Shown one piece after another: positions 1 through 6,636 of a stretch of 16,078 nt of DNA. How positions within the stretch are numbered: position 1 is the stretch's first letter; every line of letters begins with the position of its first letter. Under the pieces are notes generated by a model that saw nothing but the letters and a program-made list of their open reading frames with translations, was not told where the DNA came from and ran no database searches. Location of the stretch: assembly GCA_016188625.1 (NCBI GenBank), contig JACPHL010000176.1, positions 1 to 16,078 of the forward strand. The letters run 5' to 3'. Made by a program: the position numbers and the translations under genes. This stretch comes from Candidatus Rokuibacteriota bacterium (lineage in GTDB: Bacteria > Methylomirabilota > Methylomirabilia > Rokubacteriales > JACPHL01).

Positions 1-176
1 GTCCCGCCCGCCAGGCCGGTGGTCTCCACGTCCAGGAAGACGAGCCGTTCGGCGTCGGGGAGCGCCGGCGTCCCGCGGGACGCCGGGAGCGGCAGGCGCG
101 AGCGGGCGCAGAGGATCCCCCCGCCGGCGGCCTCTGGCCGGCGGAGGCGCCGCCGGAGCAGCTCGAGCTCGTCCAT
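1..176 (-). CDS. mrfB: MrfB-like DEDDh exonuclease, N-terminal fragment (runs off the window)
   Basis: Only the first 58 or so codons are inside the window; the gene continues past base 1. The ATG at 176-174 opens a frame whose residues 46-58 read VFLDVETTGLAGG, the exonuclease I motif (DxE) of RNase H-like DEDDh nucleases. The following Gly-Gly is typical of the YprB/MrfB family. The gene lies 61 bases after the stop of the MrfA-type helicase on the same strand. This matches the Bacillus subtilis yprA-yprB (mrfA-mrfB) pair, in which helicase and exonuclease act together in repair of mitomycin C damage. No strong ribosome binding site precedes the ATG, so the exact start is uncertain. The family call rests on one motif plus the neighbour; most of the catalytic domain is not visible. 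Confidence 0.72.
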   Translation of the reverse strand, partial: MDELELLRRRLRRPEAAGGGILCARSRLPLPASRGTPALPDAERLVFLDVETTGLAGG

Positions 177-237
177 CCGCGGGCTCAGGCCGGGCGCCGA
201 GGCGGGACCCGGGCCGGAGAGGGCTCGCCGGGACCGC

Positions 238-2583
238 TCACGGGACGAGGAGCCGCCGAAGGACGGCGCGGGCGACCGGCTTGGCCTGGCGCCCCACCTC
301 GTTGACGGGGCCGACGCAGGAGGGGCAGCCCGCCTGGCAGGGGCAGGTCTCGAGGACCTCGAAGGCGCGCTCGAGAAGGGGACGGAGCAGCGCGAAGAGC
401 CGCTCGGTCAGGCCGATCCCGCCCGGGTGGTTGTCGTAGAGGTAGAGGGTCGGCTCGAAGACGGACGCCTCGAGGAGCCGGGCCCGGCTGGCCTCGCGGG
501 TGAGGACCCGCCGCTCCGGGGGCGGGGCGGCCTCGCCGAGCCAGCTTCCGAGATCCCGCGGGTCGCACATGACGAAGAGCGGGGCGAGGTGGTGGAGGAG
601 GTGGGTGAGACCGCGCAGGCCGTCCACCAGCTCCTCGCGGCGGGGCGAGAGCGTGGCCAGGAGCGCGGGGTCGAGGGTCAGCCAGAGCCCCGCCGTCTGC
701 ATCTCCTGCTGGGGGAGCTCGACCACCCCCGAGCCGACGTTCTCCATGGTCTCGAACCTGATCTTCTTGAACCCGACCACCTGCTCGGCGACCAGGAGCT
801 CGCCCTGCTCGGCCCGCAGCGCGGGGCCGGCCGCGCTCCCGAAGCGGTCGAGCACCCAGACCCCCTTGGCGGTGATGGCGTCGGTGAAGTAATCGACGCT
901 GACCCGCTTGACGTAGGCGACCTTCTCCTCGTCCTCCCGGAAGCGGAGCTCCTGGACCTCGAACTGCTCCCCCTCCACCAGGTAGATGGCCTTAGGGTGG
1001 ACCATGGCGAAGGCGCTCCGCCAGTCCACCTCGGCGATCACCTGCCGTCGCTTCCGGCCCGGCACCTCCCGGGACGCGGTGTCGAGGACGACCACGTTGT
1101 CGCTCCCGACCGCGCGGAGGGAGAGGTGGTCGGCGGGATAGATCTCGCTGGTCCAGTGCCAGCGCCCGCCGGCCCGGTGGAGGAGGCCGGCCTCGGCGAG
1201 GAGGGCGAGGTAGGACGAGACGTCCCGGTCCCCGAAGGCCTCGCCTTCGGCGAAGGGGAGCTCGAAGGCGGCGCACTTGAGATGGCTCACCAGGATGTGG
1301 GGGTTGTCGGGGTTGATCAGGCCGTGCTCGGGCGAGGCGCCGAAGAAGTACTCGGGGTGGGTCACCATGAACTGGTCGAGGGGCGCTGAGGAGGCGACCA
1401 GGATCGCCGCCGCCACCCCGCTCCGGCGGCCGGCCCGTCCGGCCTGCTGCCAGGTCGAGGCGATGGTCCCCGGGTAGCCGGCCAGGACCGCCAGGTCGAG
1501 GTGGCCGATGTCCACCCCGAGCTCGAGGGCGTTGGTCGCCACCACGCCCAGGACCTCCCCCGCGCGGAGCCCCCGCTCCACCTCGCGCCGGCGCCCGGGG
1601 AGGTAGCCGCCCCGGTAGCCCCGGATCAGGTCGCGCGCCGCGGGGCTCGCCTCGATCACCGGCTTGAGGGCGGAGAGGAGCACCTCCTGCGCGAGCCGGC
1701 TCTGGGCGAAGACGATGGCGGGGACCCCGGCCCGGAGGAAGGGGAGGGTGATCCGCGCGGCCTCCTTGAGGTAGGGGCGGCGGATGCCCAGCTCGGGGCT
1801 GACCACGGGGGGGTTGTAGAAGAGCAGGAGCTTCTCCCCCGCGGGCGCGCCGCTCTCGGCCAGCTCCTCCACGGGCGCCCCGATCAGCCGCTCGGCCAGC
1901 TCCCGGGGGTTGGCGATGGTCGCCGAGGCCGAGATGACCTGCGGGGCCGAGCCGTAGTGGCGACAGATCCGGCCGAGGCGGCGGAGGACGTTGGCCAGGT
2001 GGCTCCCGAAGACCCCGCGGTAGGCGTGAAGCTCGTCGATGACCACGTAGCGGAGGTTCTGGAACAGGGCGAGCCACTTGGTGTGGTGGGGGAGGATCCC
2101 CGAGTGGAGCATGTCGGGGTTGGTGAGGACGAGATTGGCCCGGGCCCGGATCGCGCGCCGCGCGTCCTGGGGGGTGTCGCCGTCGTAGGTGAACATGCGG
2201 AGCTCCGGGAGGGCGCGGGCGAGGGCCTGGAGCTCGTCGAGCTGGTCCTGGGCGAGCGCCTTGGTGGGGAAGAGGTAGAGGGCGCGGGCATCGGGATCGG
2301 CGAGGAGGGCCTCGAGCACCGGCAGGTTGTAGCAGAGGCTCTTCCCCGAGGCCGCGGGGGTGACGACGACCAGGTGGCCGCCCTTGGCGACGACCTCGAG
2401 GGCGCGGGCCTGGTGGGTGTAGAGCGCCTCGACCCCCCGCGACGCCAGCGCGGCGGCCAGACGGGGGTCGAGGGTGTCAGGGAAGGGGACGAGCCGGGCG
2501 GGGCGCGGGGGATCGCGACGGAGGGCGGTGACCGCGGGGCCGGCCTCCGAGACCAGCCGGTCGATCAGCGCCTCGAGCGCCAC
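238..2583 (-). CDS. mrfA: DEAD/DEAH-box DNA repair helicase, MrfA (YprA) family, with C-terminal DUF1998/zinc-binding region
   Basis: 781 residues, close to the usual 750-800 of the family. Superfamily 2 helicase motifs appear in order: Q-like YTHQ near residue 55, Walker A TPAASGKS at 75-82, motif Ia FPTKALAQ near 105, DELH box at 183-186, SAT at 220-222, motif V VATNALELGVDIG near 348-360, and motif VI QAGRAGRR at 380-387. The C-terminus has the DUF1998-type YDNHPGGIGL stretch and four cysteines (C747, C749, C753, C756, pattern CxCxxxCxxC), which fit the zinc-binding domain described for MrfA. The GTG start follows a GGAGGAGG Shine-Dalgarno element. In B. subtilis MrfA is an ATP-driven helicase working with exonuclease MrfB on mitomycin C crosslinks; the same role here is inferred from domains and from the adjacent mrfB-like gene. 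A more generic Lhr/Hrq1-type helicase is the main alternative. Confidence 0.88.
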   Translation of the reverse strand: MALEALIDRLVSEAGPAVTALRRDPPRPARLVPFPDTLDPRLAAALASRGVEALYTHQARALEVVAKGGHLVVVTPAASGKSLCYNLPVLEALLADPDARALYLFPTKALAQDQLDELQALARALPELRMFTYDGDTPQDARRAIRARANLVLTNPDMLHSGILPHHTKWLALFQNLRYVVIDELHAYRGVFGSHLANVLRRLGRICRHYGSAPQVISASATIANPRELAERLIGAPVEELAESGAPAGEKLLLFYNPPVVSPELGIRRPYLKEAARITLPFLRAGVPAIVFAQSRLAQEVLLSALKPVIEASPAARDLIRGYRGGYLPGRRREVERGLRAGEVLGVVATNALELGVDIGHLDLAVLAGYPGTIASTWQQAGRAGRRSGVAAAILVASSAPLDQFMVTHPEYFFGASPEHGLINPDNPHILVSHLKCAAFELPFAEGEAFGDRDVSSYLALLAEAGLLHRAGGRWHWTSEIYPADHLSLRAVGSDNVVVLDTASREVPGRKRRQVIAEVDWRSAFAMVHPKAIYLVEGEQFEVQELRFREDEEKVAYVKRVSVDYFTDAITAKGVWVLDRFGSAAGPALRAEQGELLVAEQVVGFKKIRFETMENVGSGVVELPQQEMQTAGLWLTLDPALLATLSPRREELVDGLRGLTHLLHHLAPLFVMCDPRDLGSWLGEAAPPPERRVLTREASRARLLEASVFEPTLYLYDNHPGGIGLTERLFALLRPLLERAFEVLETCPCQAGCPSCVGPVNEVGRQAKPVARAVLRRLLVP

Positions 2584-2607
2584 GCCTCCTCCAGGCTCAT
2601 CGCCCCC

Positions 2608-2637
2608 ATCTTAGGGAGAAGCCGAAGGCGTTGTCAA
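2608..2637 (-). promoter_or_regulatory. Sigma-70-like promoter of mrfA
   Basis: Read on the minus strand, a perfect TTGACA -35 box (2637-2632) is followed by an 18-base spacer and a -10 box TAAGAT (2613-2608, 4 of 6 to consensus). Transcription would start near base 2601, leaving a leader of about 18 bases that carries the GGAGGAGG ribosome binding site just before the GTG at 2583. This is by inspection only. Confidence 0.55.
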
Positions 2638-2660
2638 TTTCTAACCGTCCGTGCGGTAAT
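2631..2660 (+). promoter_or_regulatory. Possible promoter of the vanZ-family gene, sharing its -35 with the mrfA promoter
   Basis: On the plus strand TTGTCA (2631-2636, 5 of 6 to consensus) is followed by an 18-base spacer and GGTAAT (2655-2660, 4 of 6). The ATG at 2667 starts only six bases after the -10 box, so the transcript would be leaderless. The -35 overlaps the opposite-strand -35 of mrfA (2637-2632), because TTGTCAA reads TTGACAA on the other strand. Confidence 0.38.
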
Positions 2661-2666
2661 AGCGGC

Positions 2667-3284
2667 ATGGGCGCGGGCGGTCTCGGCGGCGCGCTCCGGC
2701 GGTGGGGCCCTCCCGTGGCGTGGATGGGGGTCATCGCCCTCTTCTCGGAGCCGCAGTGGGACGCGGCGACGACCCGCGCGCTCCTCCGGCCCGTCTTCGA
2801 GACCCTCTTCCCCTGGGCGGCCCCGGCGACCCTCGAGGGGCTGCACGTCGCGCTCCGGAAGCTCGGGCACTTGGTCGAGTACGCGGTCCTGGCCCTCCTC
2901 TGGGTCCGGGCCCTCGAGCCGGGCCGAGCAGCGGGGCAGGCCCGACGGCTCGCCTTCCTCCTCGCCCTGGCCTACGCCACGGTTGATGAGCTCCACCAGG
3001 GCTGGACCGGGGCGCGCACCGCCAGCGCCTGGGATGTGGCCCTGGACGCCGCCGGCGCCGGCCTCGCCCTCGGGAGCCTCGCGGGCGGCGAGCGGGCCGC
3101 GCGCCGGCTCCGCCAGACCGCCCGGGTCGTCGCGACGCTGACCGCCCTCGGCGCACTCCTCGGGGTGGCGCTGGACTGGAGCCTCGGCCTGCCGGCCCTT
3201 GATCTCCTCATCGCCGCCCTCCTGGCCGGGGCGGGCGCAGCGCTCCTCGGCCCCGCCCGAGCGCGGCCCCGGGACCCGGGCTGA
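2667..3284 (+). CDS. VanZ-family integral membrane protein
   Basis: 205 residues from the ATG at 2667; a TTG 36 bases upstream is in frame but overlaps a promoter-like element, so ATG is preferred. Family signatures are an N-terminal membrane segment ending in FSEPQW (VanZ-like proteins have FSSQPG-like text here), the HLVEYAVLALLW segment, and the core DELHQGWTGARTASAWDVALD with conserved Asp-Glu-His-Gln, Arg and Asp. Several hydrophobic segments suggest four to five membrane spans, the last near residues 170-195. The domain is named after the teicoplanin-resistance protein VanZ, but chromosomal homologues are widespread and mostly uncharacterised, so no resistance role should be assumed. 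The gene diverges from mrfA. No Shine-Dalgarno element is visible, which agrees with leaderless initiation. Confidence 0.78.
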   Translation: MGAGGLGGALRRWGPPVAWMGVIALFSEPQWDAATTRALLRPVFETLFPWAAPATLEGLHVALRKLGHLVEYAVLALLWVRALEPGRAAGQARRLAFLLALAYATVDELHQGWTGARTASAWDVALDAAGAGLALGSLAGGERAARRLRQTARVVATLTALGALLGVALDWSLGLPALDLLIAALLAGAGAALLGPARARPRDPG

Positions 3285-3290
3285 GCGCGG

Positions 3291-3331
3291 GAGGCGTCGG
3301 CTCCGAGCGGAACGTTAAGCGGAGCGGCGCG
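3291..3331. repeat. Dispersed intergenic repeat, copy 1 (inverted relative to copy 2)
   Basis: This 41-base stretch matches the reverse complement of bases 14022-14062 at 39 of 41 positions; the only differences are two adjacent bases (CT here, TC there). The core contains AGCGGA-ACGTTA-AGCGGA, a 6-base direct repeat flanking ACGTTA. It lies seven bases after the vanZ-family stop codon. Similarity to the other copy fades quickly on both sides. Confidence 0.8.
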
Positions 3332-3548
3332 GGTCCCCGTCGTGAGCGAGCCGGGTGGGGAAGCCGGAGGACGGGCTGAGGACAAACGAGGAGGGGCCCC
3401 GCCCGGCGAGCCACTGACGGGTGCGCCGCGGAGCGTGTGGAGCGAGGGGTCGGCGCCTCCCGCTCGGATCCCCCCCGGGCCGCAGGCCAGCGAGTGTATA
3501 CTGGGCCCAGGCCCCACGAAGTCAGGCGCCGGGAAGGGGGTGGCGGCG
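3332..3548. other. Non-coding spacer before the EF-Tu-domain-2-like gene
   Basis: With the repeat, the gap between the vanZ-family stop (3284) and the next likely start (3549) is about 265 bases. No protein family is recognisable in any frame. The stretch holds G- and C-rich runs and a TATACT -10-like box at 3497-3502. No clear -35 lies 16-18 bases upstream of that box. Confidence 0.5.
3497..3502 (+). promoter_or_regulatory. -10-like box upstream of the EF-Tu-domain-2-like gene
   Basis: TATACT matches the TATAAT consensus at 5 of 6 positions and is one of very few A/T-rich hexamers in this spacer. It would give a leader of about 40 bases ending in GGGAAGGGGG, a good Shine-Dalgarno sequence. 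No -35 hexamer is recognisable, so the call is weak. Confidence 0.35.
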
Positions 3549-3815
3549 GTGGAGGAGACAGGGGAACAGAAGGTCGGAGAGGTGGTGGGGTACTACGCCA
3601 GGATCGGCGTGGCCGCGGTCCGGCTGAGCGAGGGCTCCCTCCGCGTGGGCGACACCATCCGGATCCGCGGGCACACCACCGACTTCACCCAGCCGGTGGA
3701 GTCCATGGAGATGGACCACAAGCCGATCCAGGAAGCCGGGCGGGGGACCGAGATCGCCATCAAGGTCCAGGAGCGCGCCCGGCAGAAGGACGAGGTCTTC
3801 CGCGTCGTCCCCTGA
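3549..3815 (+). CDS. Translation elongation factor-like protein (EF-Tu domain 2-like beta barrel)
   Basis: 88 residues from GTG 3549, chosen because the Shine-Dalgarno run GGGAAGGGGG ends eight bases upstream; an in-frame GTG at 3540 is the alternative. The protein is a single small beta-barrel resembling domain 2 of EF-Tu and other translational GTPases: VGYYARIGVAAVRL, LRVGDTIRIRGHTTDF, QPVESMEMDHKPI, and a final IKVQERARQKDEVFRV. There is no GTPase domain. Free-standing proteins of this type are annotated as translation elongation factor-like in archaea and several bacterial lineages; to my knowledge their function is not established. The gene is convergent with rlmD, with only 13 bases between the stop codons. 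That two translation-related genes sit together is suggestive, but opposite orientation argues against one operon. Confidence 0.75.
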   Translation: MEETGEQKVGEVVGYYARIGVAAVRLSEGSLRVGDTIRIRGHTTDFTQPVESMEMDHKPIQEAGRGTEIAIKVQERARQKDEVFRVVP

Positions 3816-3831
3816 GCCGGCTCCGGGCTCA
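3813..3831. terminator. Short hairpin containing both convergent stop codons
   Basis: TGAGCC (3813-3818) pairs perfectly with GGCTCA (3826-3831) around a seven-base loop. The left arm begins with the TGA of the EF-Tu-domain-2-like gene; the right arm ends with the complement of the TGA of rlmD. It could act as a bidirectional terminator, but the stem is only six base pairs and no T-tract follows on either side. Confidence 0.35.
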
Positions 3832-5193
3832 GCGCCGCTCGAGGCGGGCGACGGCCTCGATGTGCGGGGTGTGCGGGAACATGTCGAGGGGCTGCACCAC
3901 CTCGAGCCGGTACCCGCCCCGCACGAGCCCGCCCAGGTCGCGCGCCAGGGTGGAGGGGTTGCACGAAACGTAGACGATCCGGCGCGGGGCCAGGGTGAGC
4001 GTGGCCTTGAGGGCCTTGGGGTGGAACCCCGCCCGCGGCGGGTCGGCCACGACCACCTCGGCGCGCACCCCCTTCCGGATCAGCTCGGGGAGCACGTGGC
4101 GCACCTCGCCCGGCAGGAAGGTGCAGTTGGCGATCCCGTTGGCCCGGGCGTTCCGCACCGCGTCCTCGATGGGGGCCGCCATCACCTCGATCCCGTACAC
4201 GGCGCGGCAGCGGCGCGCGAGCAGGAGGCTGATGGCGCCCGTCCCCGAGTAGAGGTCCAGCACCGTCTCGGTCCCGGTGAGCGCGGCGTACTCCAGCACC
4301 AGCTCGAAGAGCCGCTCGGCCTGGAGCGTGTTGGTCTGGAAGAAGGAGTTGGCCGAGATCGAGAACTCGAGCCCCCCGAGGTGCTCCCGGATCGTCTCCC
4401 GGCCCGCTACGGGGTGCTCCTCCACCCCCAGCGCCACCGAGGCCTTCTTGGGGTTCACGTTCAGCACCACCGCCGTCACCTGGGGGAAGCGCGCCTGGAG
4501 CCGCTCGGCCAGGGCCCGCGCCTCGGCGAGGCGCGGCGAGGCGGTGACCAGGTTCACCATCACCTCCCCGCTCCGCTTCCCCTCCCGGAGCATGAGGAAG
4601 CGGAGAAGGCCCTCCTCGGTCTCGGGGTCGTACACGGGGAGGCCGCGCTCCCGGATGAAGGTGCGGACCTCGCCGAGGACGGCGTTCAGGAGGTCCGACT
4701 GGAGCAGGCAGCGCTCGATGTCCAGGATGACGTCGTAGCGCTCGGCCTCGTGCAGCCCCACCACCGTCTGCCCGGCCGCCTCCGCGATGGTGAACTCCAT
4801 CTTGTTCCGGTAGCCGTAGAGCTCCGGGGCCCCGATGATCGGGGCCAGCGGGACCTCCCCGAGCCCCCCCAGGCGGACCAGGCAGTCCCGGACCTGCTTC
4901 TCCTTGAAGGCGAGCTGGGCCTGGTAGTCCACGTGCTGGAGGCGGCAGCCGCCGCAGCGACCGAAGTACGGGCAGGGCGGCTCGACCCGGTGGGGCGAGG
5001 ACTGCTCGACCGCCTCCACCTGCCCCCGGGCGAAGCGGGGGCGCGCCTGGGTGAGCCGGACCCTGAGCCGGTCGCCCGGGATCCCACCGGGGACGAAGAT
5101 CACGTAGCCCTCGGCGCGCCCGACCCCCTCGCCGCCGTAGGCAAGATCCTCCACCGTCACCGAGACGCTCTCGCCCGCTCGGTAGCGCGCCAT
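3829..5193 (-). CDS. rlmD: 23S rRNA (uracil-C5)-methyltransferase, RlmD/RumA type
   Basis: 454 residues from the ATG at 5193; RlmD of E. coli is 433. An N-terminal TRAM-type domain (GESVSVTVEDLAYGGEGVGR, residues 7-26) precedes the [4Fe-4S] ligands C74, C80, C83 and C162. The methyltransferase domain shows the SAM-binding loop LDLYSGTGAISLLLA (312-326), DPPR from D384, the catalytic nucleophile C411 in VSCNPSTLARDL, and the general-base glutamate E446 in PHTPHIEA. The enzyme transfers a methyl group from SAM to C5 of a uridine in 23S rRNA (U1939 in E. coli). Related RlmC, RlmCD or TrmA-type specificities cannot be excluded from sequence alone. An in-frame TTG at 5226 is rejected as start because it coincides with the -35 box. 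Confidence 0.9.
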   Translation of the reverse strand: MARYRAGESVSVTVEDLAYGGEGVGRAEGYVIFVPGGIPGDRLRVRLTQARPRFARGQVEAVEQSSPHRVEPPCPYFGRCGGCRLQHVDYQAQLAFKEKQVRDCLVRLGGLGEVPLAPIIGAPELYGYRNKMEFTIAEAAGQTVVGLHEAERYDVILDIERCLLQSDLLNAVLGEVRTFIRERGLPVYDPETEEGLLRFLMLREGKRSGEVMVNLVTASPRLAEARALAERLQARFPQVTAVVLNVNPKKASVALGVEEHPVAGRETIREHLGGLEFSISANSFFQTNTLQAERLFELVLEYAALTGTETVLDLYSGTGAISLLLARRCRAVYGIEVMAAPIEDAVRNARANGIANCTFLPGEVRHVLPELIRKGVRAEVVVADPPRAGFHPKALKATLTLAPRRIVYVSCNPSTLARDLGGLVRGGYRLEVVQPLDMFPHTPHIEAVARLERR

Positions 5194-5202
5194 ACGGCCC
5201 TC

Positions 5203-5231
5203 ACTATACGGCCCGGGTCCGGGCAAGTCAA
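5203..5231 (-). promoter_or_regulatory. rlmD promoter with leaderless start and palindrome in the spacer
   Basis: On the minus strand TTGACT (5231-5226, 5 of 6) is followed by exactly 17 bases and TATAGT (5208-5203, 5 of 6). Nine bases separate the -10 box from the ATG, so transcription should start at or within a few bases of the start codon. The spacer contains a perfect interrupted palindrome, GCCCGG-GT-CCGGGC (5211-5224). Confidence 0.65.
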
Positions 5232-5241
5232 CGCTCGCGCC

Positions 5242-5270
5242 TTGTTCGGCCCTATCCCGTGTGCTACGAT
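5242..5270 (+). promoter_or_regulatory. Promoter of the MFS-dciA-TPR-lolB-ispE operon (extended -10)
   Basis: TTGTTC (5242-5247, 3 of 6) is followed by 17 bases and TACGAT (5265-5270, 4 of 6), preceded by TGC, giving an extended TGnTACGAT element. The start would lie near 5277, about 30 bases before the ATG of the MFS gene. It is back to back with the rlmD promoter; their -35 boxes are ten bases apart. Confidence 0.45.
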
Positions 5271-5308
5271 GAGGCCTTGAAGCCCTGGGAGGAGTCGGCG
5301 CGGCCCTG

Positions 5309-6631
5309 ATGAACCTTTCGCGGAACCTGCCTTCCCTCTCGCCGGCCTACGCCCGGTACGCCCTCACCGTCCTCTTCGCCGTGAACCTGTTCAACTACAT
5401 CGACCGGCAGATCGTCTTCGGGGTCTTCCCGCTGATCCAGACCGACCTCGCGCTCTCGGACTCGGCCCTCGGGCTCCTGGGCTCGGCGTTCATGGTCCTC
5501 TACATGCTCGCCTCGGTCCCCCTGGGGATGGCGGGAGACCGGTGGGCCCGGAACAAGCTCATCGCCCTGGGCGTCGCGGTCTGGGGGGCGGCCACCTTCC
5601 TCTCGGGGCTGGCCCGCTCCTTCGGGCAGCTCTTCGTCACCCGGGCCCTGGTCGGGATCGGGGAGGCCTCCTACGGCCCCACGGCGACCGCCATGGTCTC
5701 CGACTACTTCCCCAAGCGCCGCCGGGGGTTCGTCAACGCCCTGTTCACCGCCGCGATCCCCTTGGGCGGGGCCCTGGGGGTGGCGATCGGCGGGAACGTG
5801 GGGGACCGGTTCGGCTGGCGCCCGGCCTTCCTGGTGGTGGGGCTCCCGAGCCTCCTCCTCGCCGTCCTGGCCTGGCGCCTCGTCGATCCCCCACGCGGGG
5901 CGTCCGAGCCGGCCCCGGCCGCGGGGCCCGACGGGCCCACGGCCCTGGCCGTGCTCCCCGTCGCCGGCTGGGCCCTCTCCCAGCGGATCCAGTGGCTGTT
6001 CCGCATCCCCACCTTCGTCCTGGTCTGCGCCGTGGGGATGCTGATCGCCTTCGCCACGGGGGCGTTCACGGCGTGGCTGCCGACCTACCTCTACCGGGTC
6101 AAGGGCCTGTCCCTGGCCACCGCGACGAACTGGTACGGGGGGATCCTCTCCCTCGGGGGGTGCCTGGGCGTCCTGGCCGGCGGGGTGATCGGCGATGCCC
6201 TCGTGCGGCGCACCCCGGCGGGGCATCTCCTGACCATCGCGTTCGGGTTCCTCGCGAGCGCCCCCCTCGGGCTCCTCTTCCTCCTGCACCGAGCCCCCCA
6301 GGTCTACCTCCCGGCCCTGTTCGGGGCGGTCTTCTTCCTGGTCCTCTACATGGGGATCGTCAACGCGACCATCCACAACGTGGTGCACCCCGAGCTCCGG
6401 GCCACCGCCATCGCCATCTTCGTCCTCCTCATCCACCTCGGGGGGGACGCCTTCTCGCCGGCCATCGTCGGCCTCATCTCGGACCGCCGCTCGCTGCAGG
6501 GCGCCATGCTCCTCCTCCCCGTCCTGGTCTTCTTCGCGGGGGTGATCGCGCTGGCGGCCTCCGGCGTGGTGGCCGCCGACGCGAAGCGGCTGGAGCGGGA
6601 CCTGGTCCGCCGTCCCGCCATCGGGAGGTGA
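5309..6631 (+). CDS. MFS transporter, spinster-like subfamily
   Basis: 440 residues with about twelve hydrophobic segments, as expected for the major facilitator superfamily. The first span carries NYIDRQ (near residue 28), typical of spinster-like MFS members. The loop 2-3 signature is LGMAGDRWARN with the conserved Gly, Asp and Arg. The TM4 segment VTRALVGIGEASYGPTA and the TM5 segment with GG(A/V)LG glycines follow the family pattern. A hydrophilic loop at about 195-215 separates the two six-helix halves. The protein would move small solutes across the inner membrane by proton or ion coupling; the substrate cannot be told from sequence. It is the first gene of a tightly packed operon. GGGAGGAG at 5287-5294 is the likely ribosome binding site, at a rather long spacing of 14 bases. 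Confidence 0.85.
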   Translation: MNLSRNLPSLSPAYARYALTVLFAVNLFNYIDRQIVFGVFPLIQTDLALSDSALGLLGSAFMVLYMLASVPLGMAGDRWARNKLIALGVAVWGAATFLSGLARSFGQLFVTRALVGIGEASYGPTATAMVSDYFPKRRRGFVNALFTAAIPLGGALGVAIGGNVGDRFGWRPAFLVVGLPSLLLAVLAWRLVDPPRGASEPAPAAGPDGPTALAVLPVAGWALSQRIQWLFRIPTFVLVCAVGMLIAFATGAFTAWLPTYLYRVKGLSLATATNWYGGILSLGGCLGVLAGGVIGDALVRRTPAGHLLTIAFGFLASAPLGLLFLLHRAPQVYLPALFGAVFFLVLYMGIVNATIHNVVHPELRATAIAIFVLLIHLGGDAFSPAIVGLISDRRSLQGAMLLLPVLVFFAGVIALAASGVVAADAKRLERDLVRRPAIGR

Positions 6632-6636
6632 ACGCC

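Noticed and set aside
19-1389. 456-codon plus-strand open frame opposite mrfA, and a longer one at 1501-3141
   Set aside because: Low-complexity Gly/Glu/Leu-rich or Arg/Pro-rich text mirroring a clear helicase on the other strand; typical antisense frames at very high GC.
2667-3284. Glycopeptide resistance function for the VanZ-family protein
   Set aside because: No vanHAX-type genes nearby; chromosomal VanZ-domain proteins are common and mostly of unknown role.
3291-3331. Integron attC site
   Set aside because: The core contains GTTAAGC, which fits GTTRRRY, but no matching RYYYAAC partner or attC stem lies at the proper distance, and there is no integrase or cassette.
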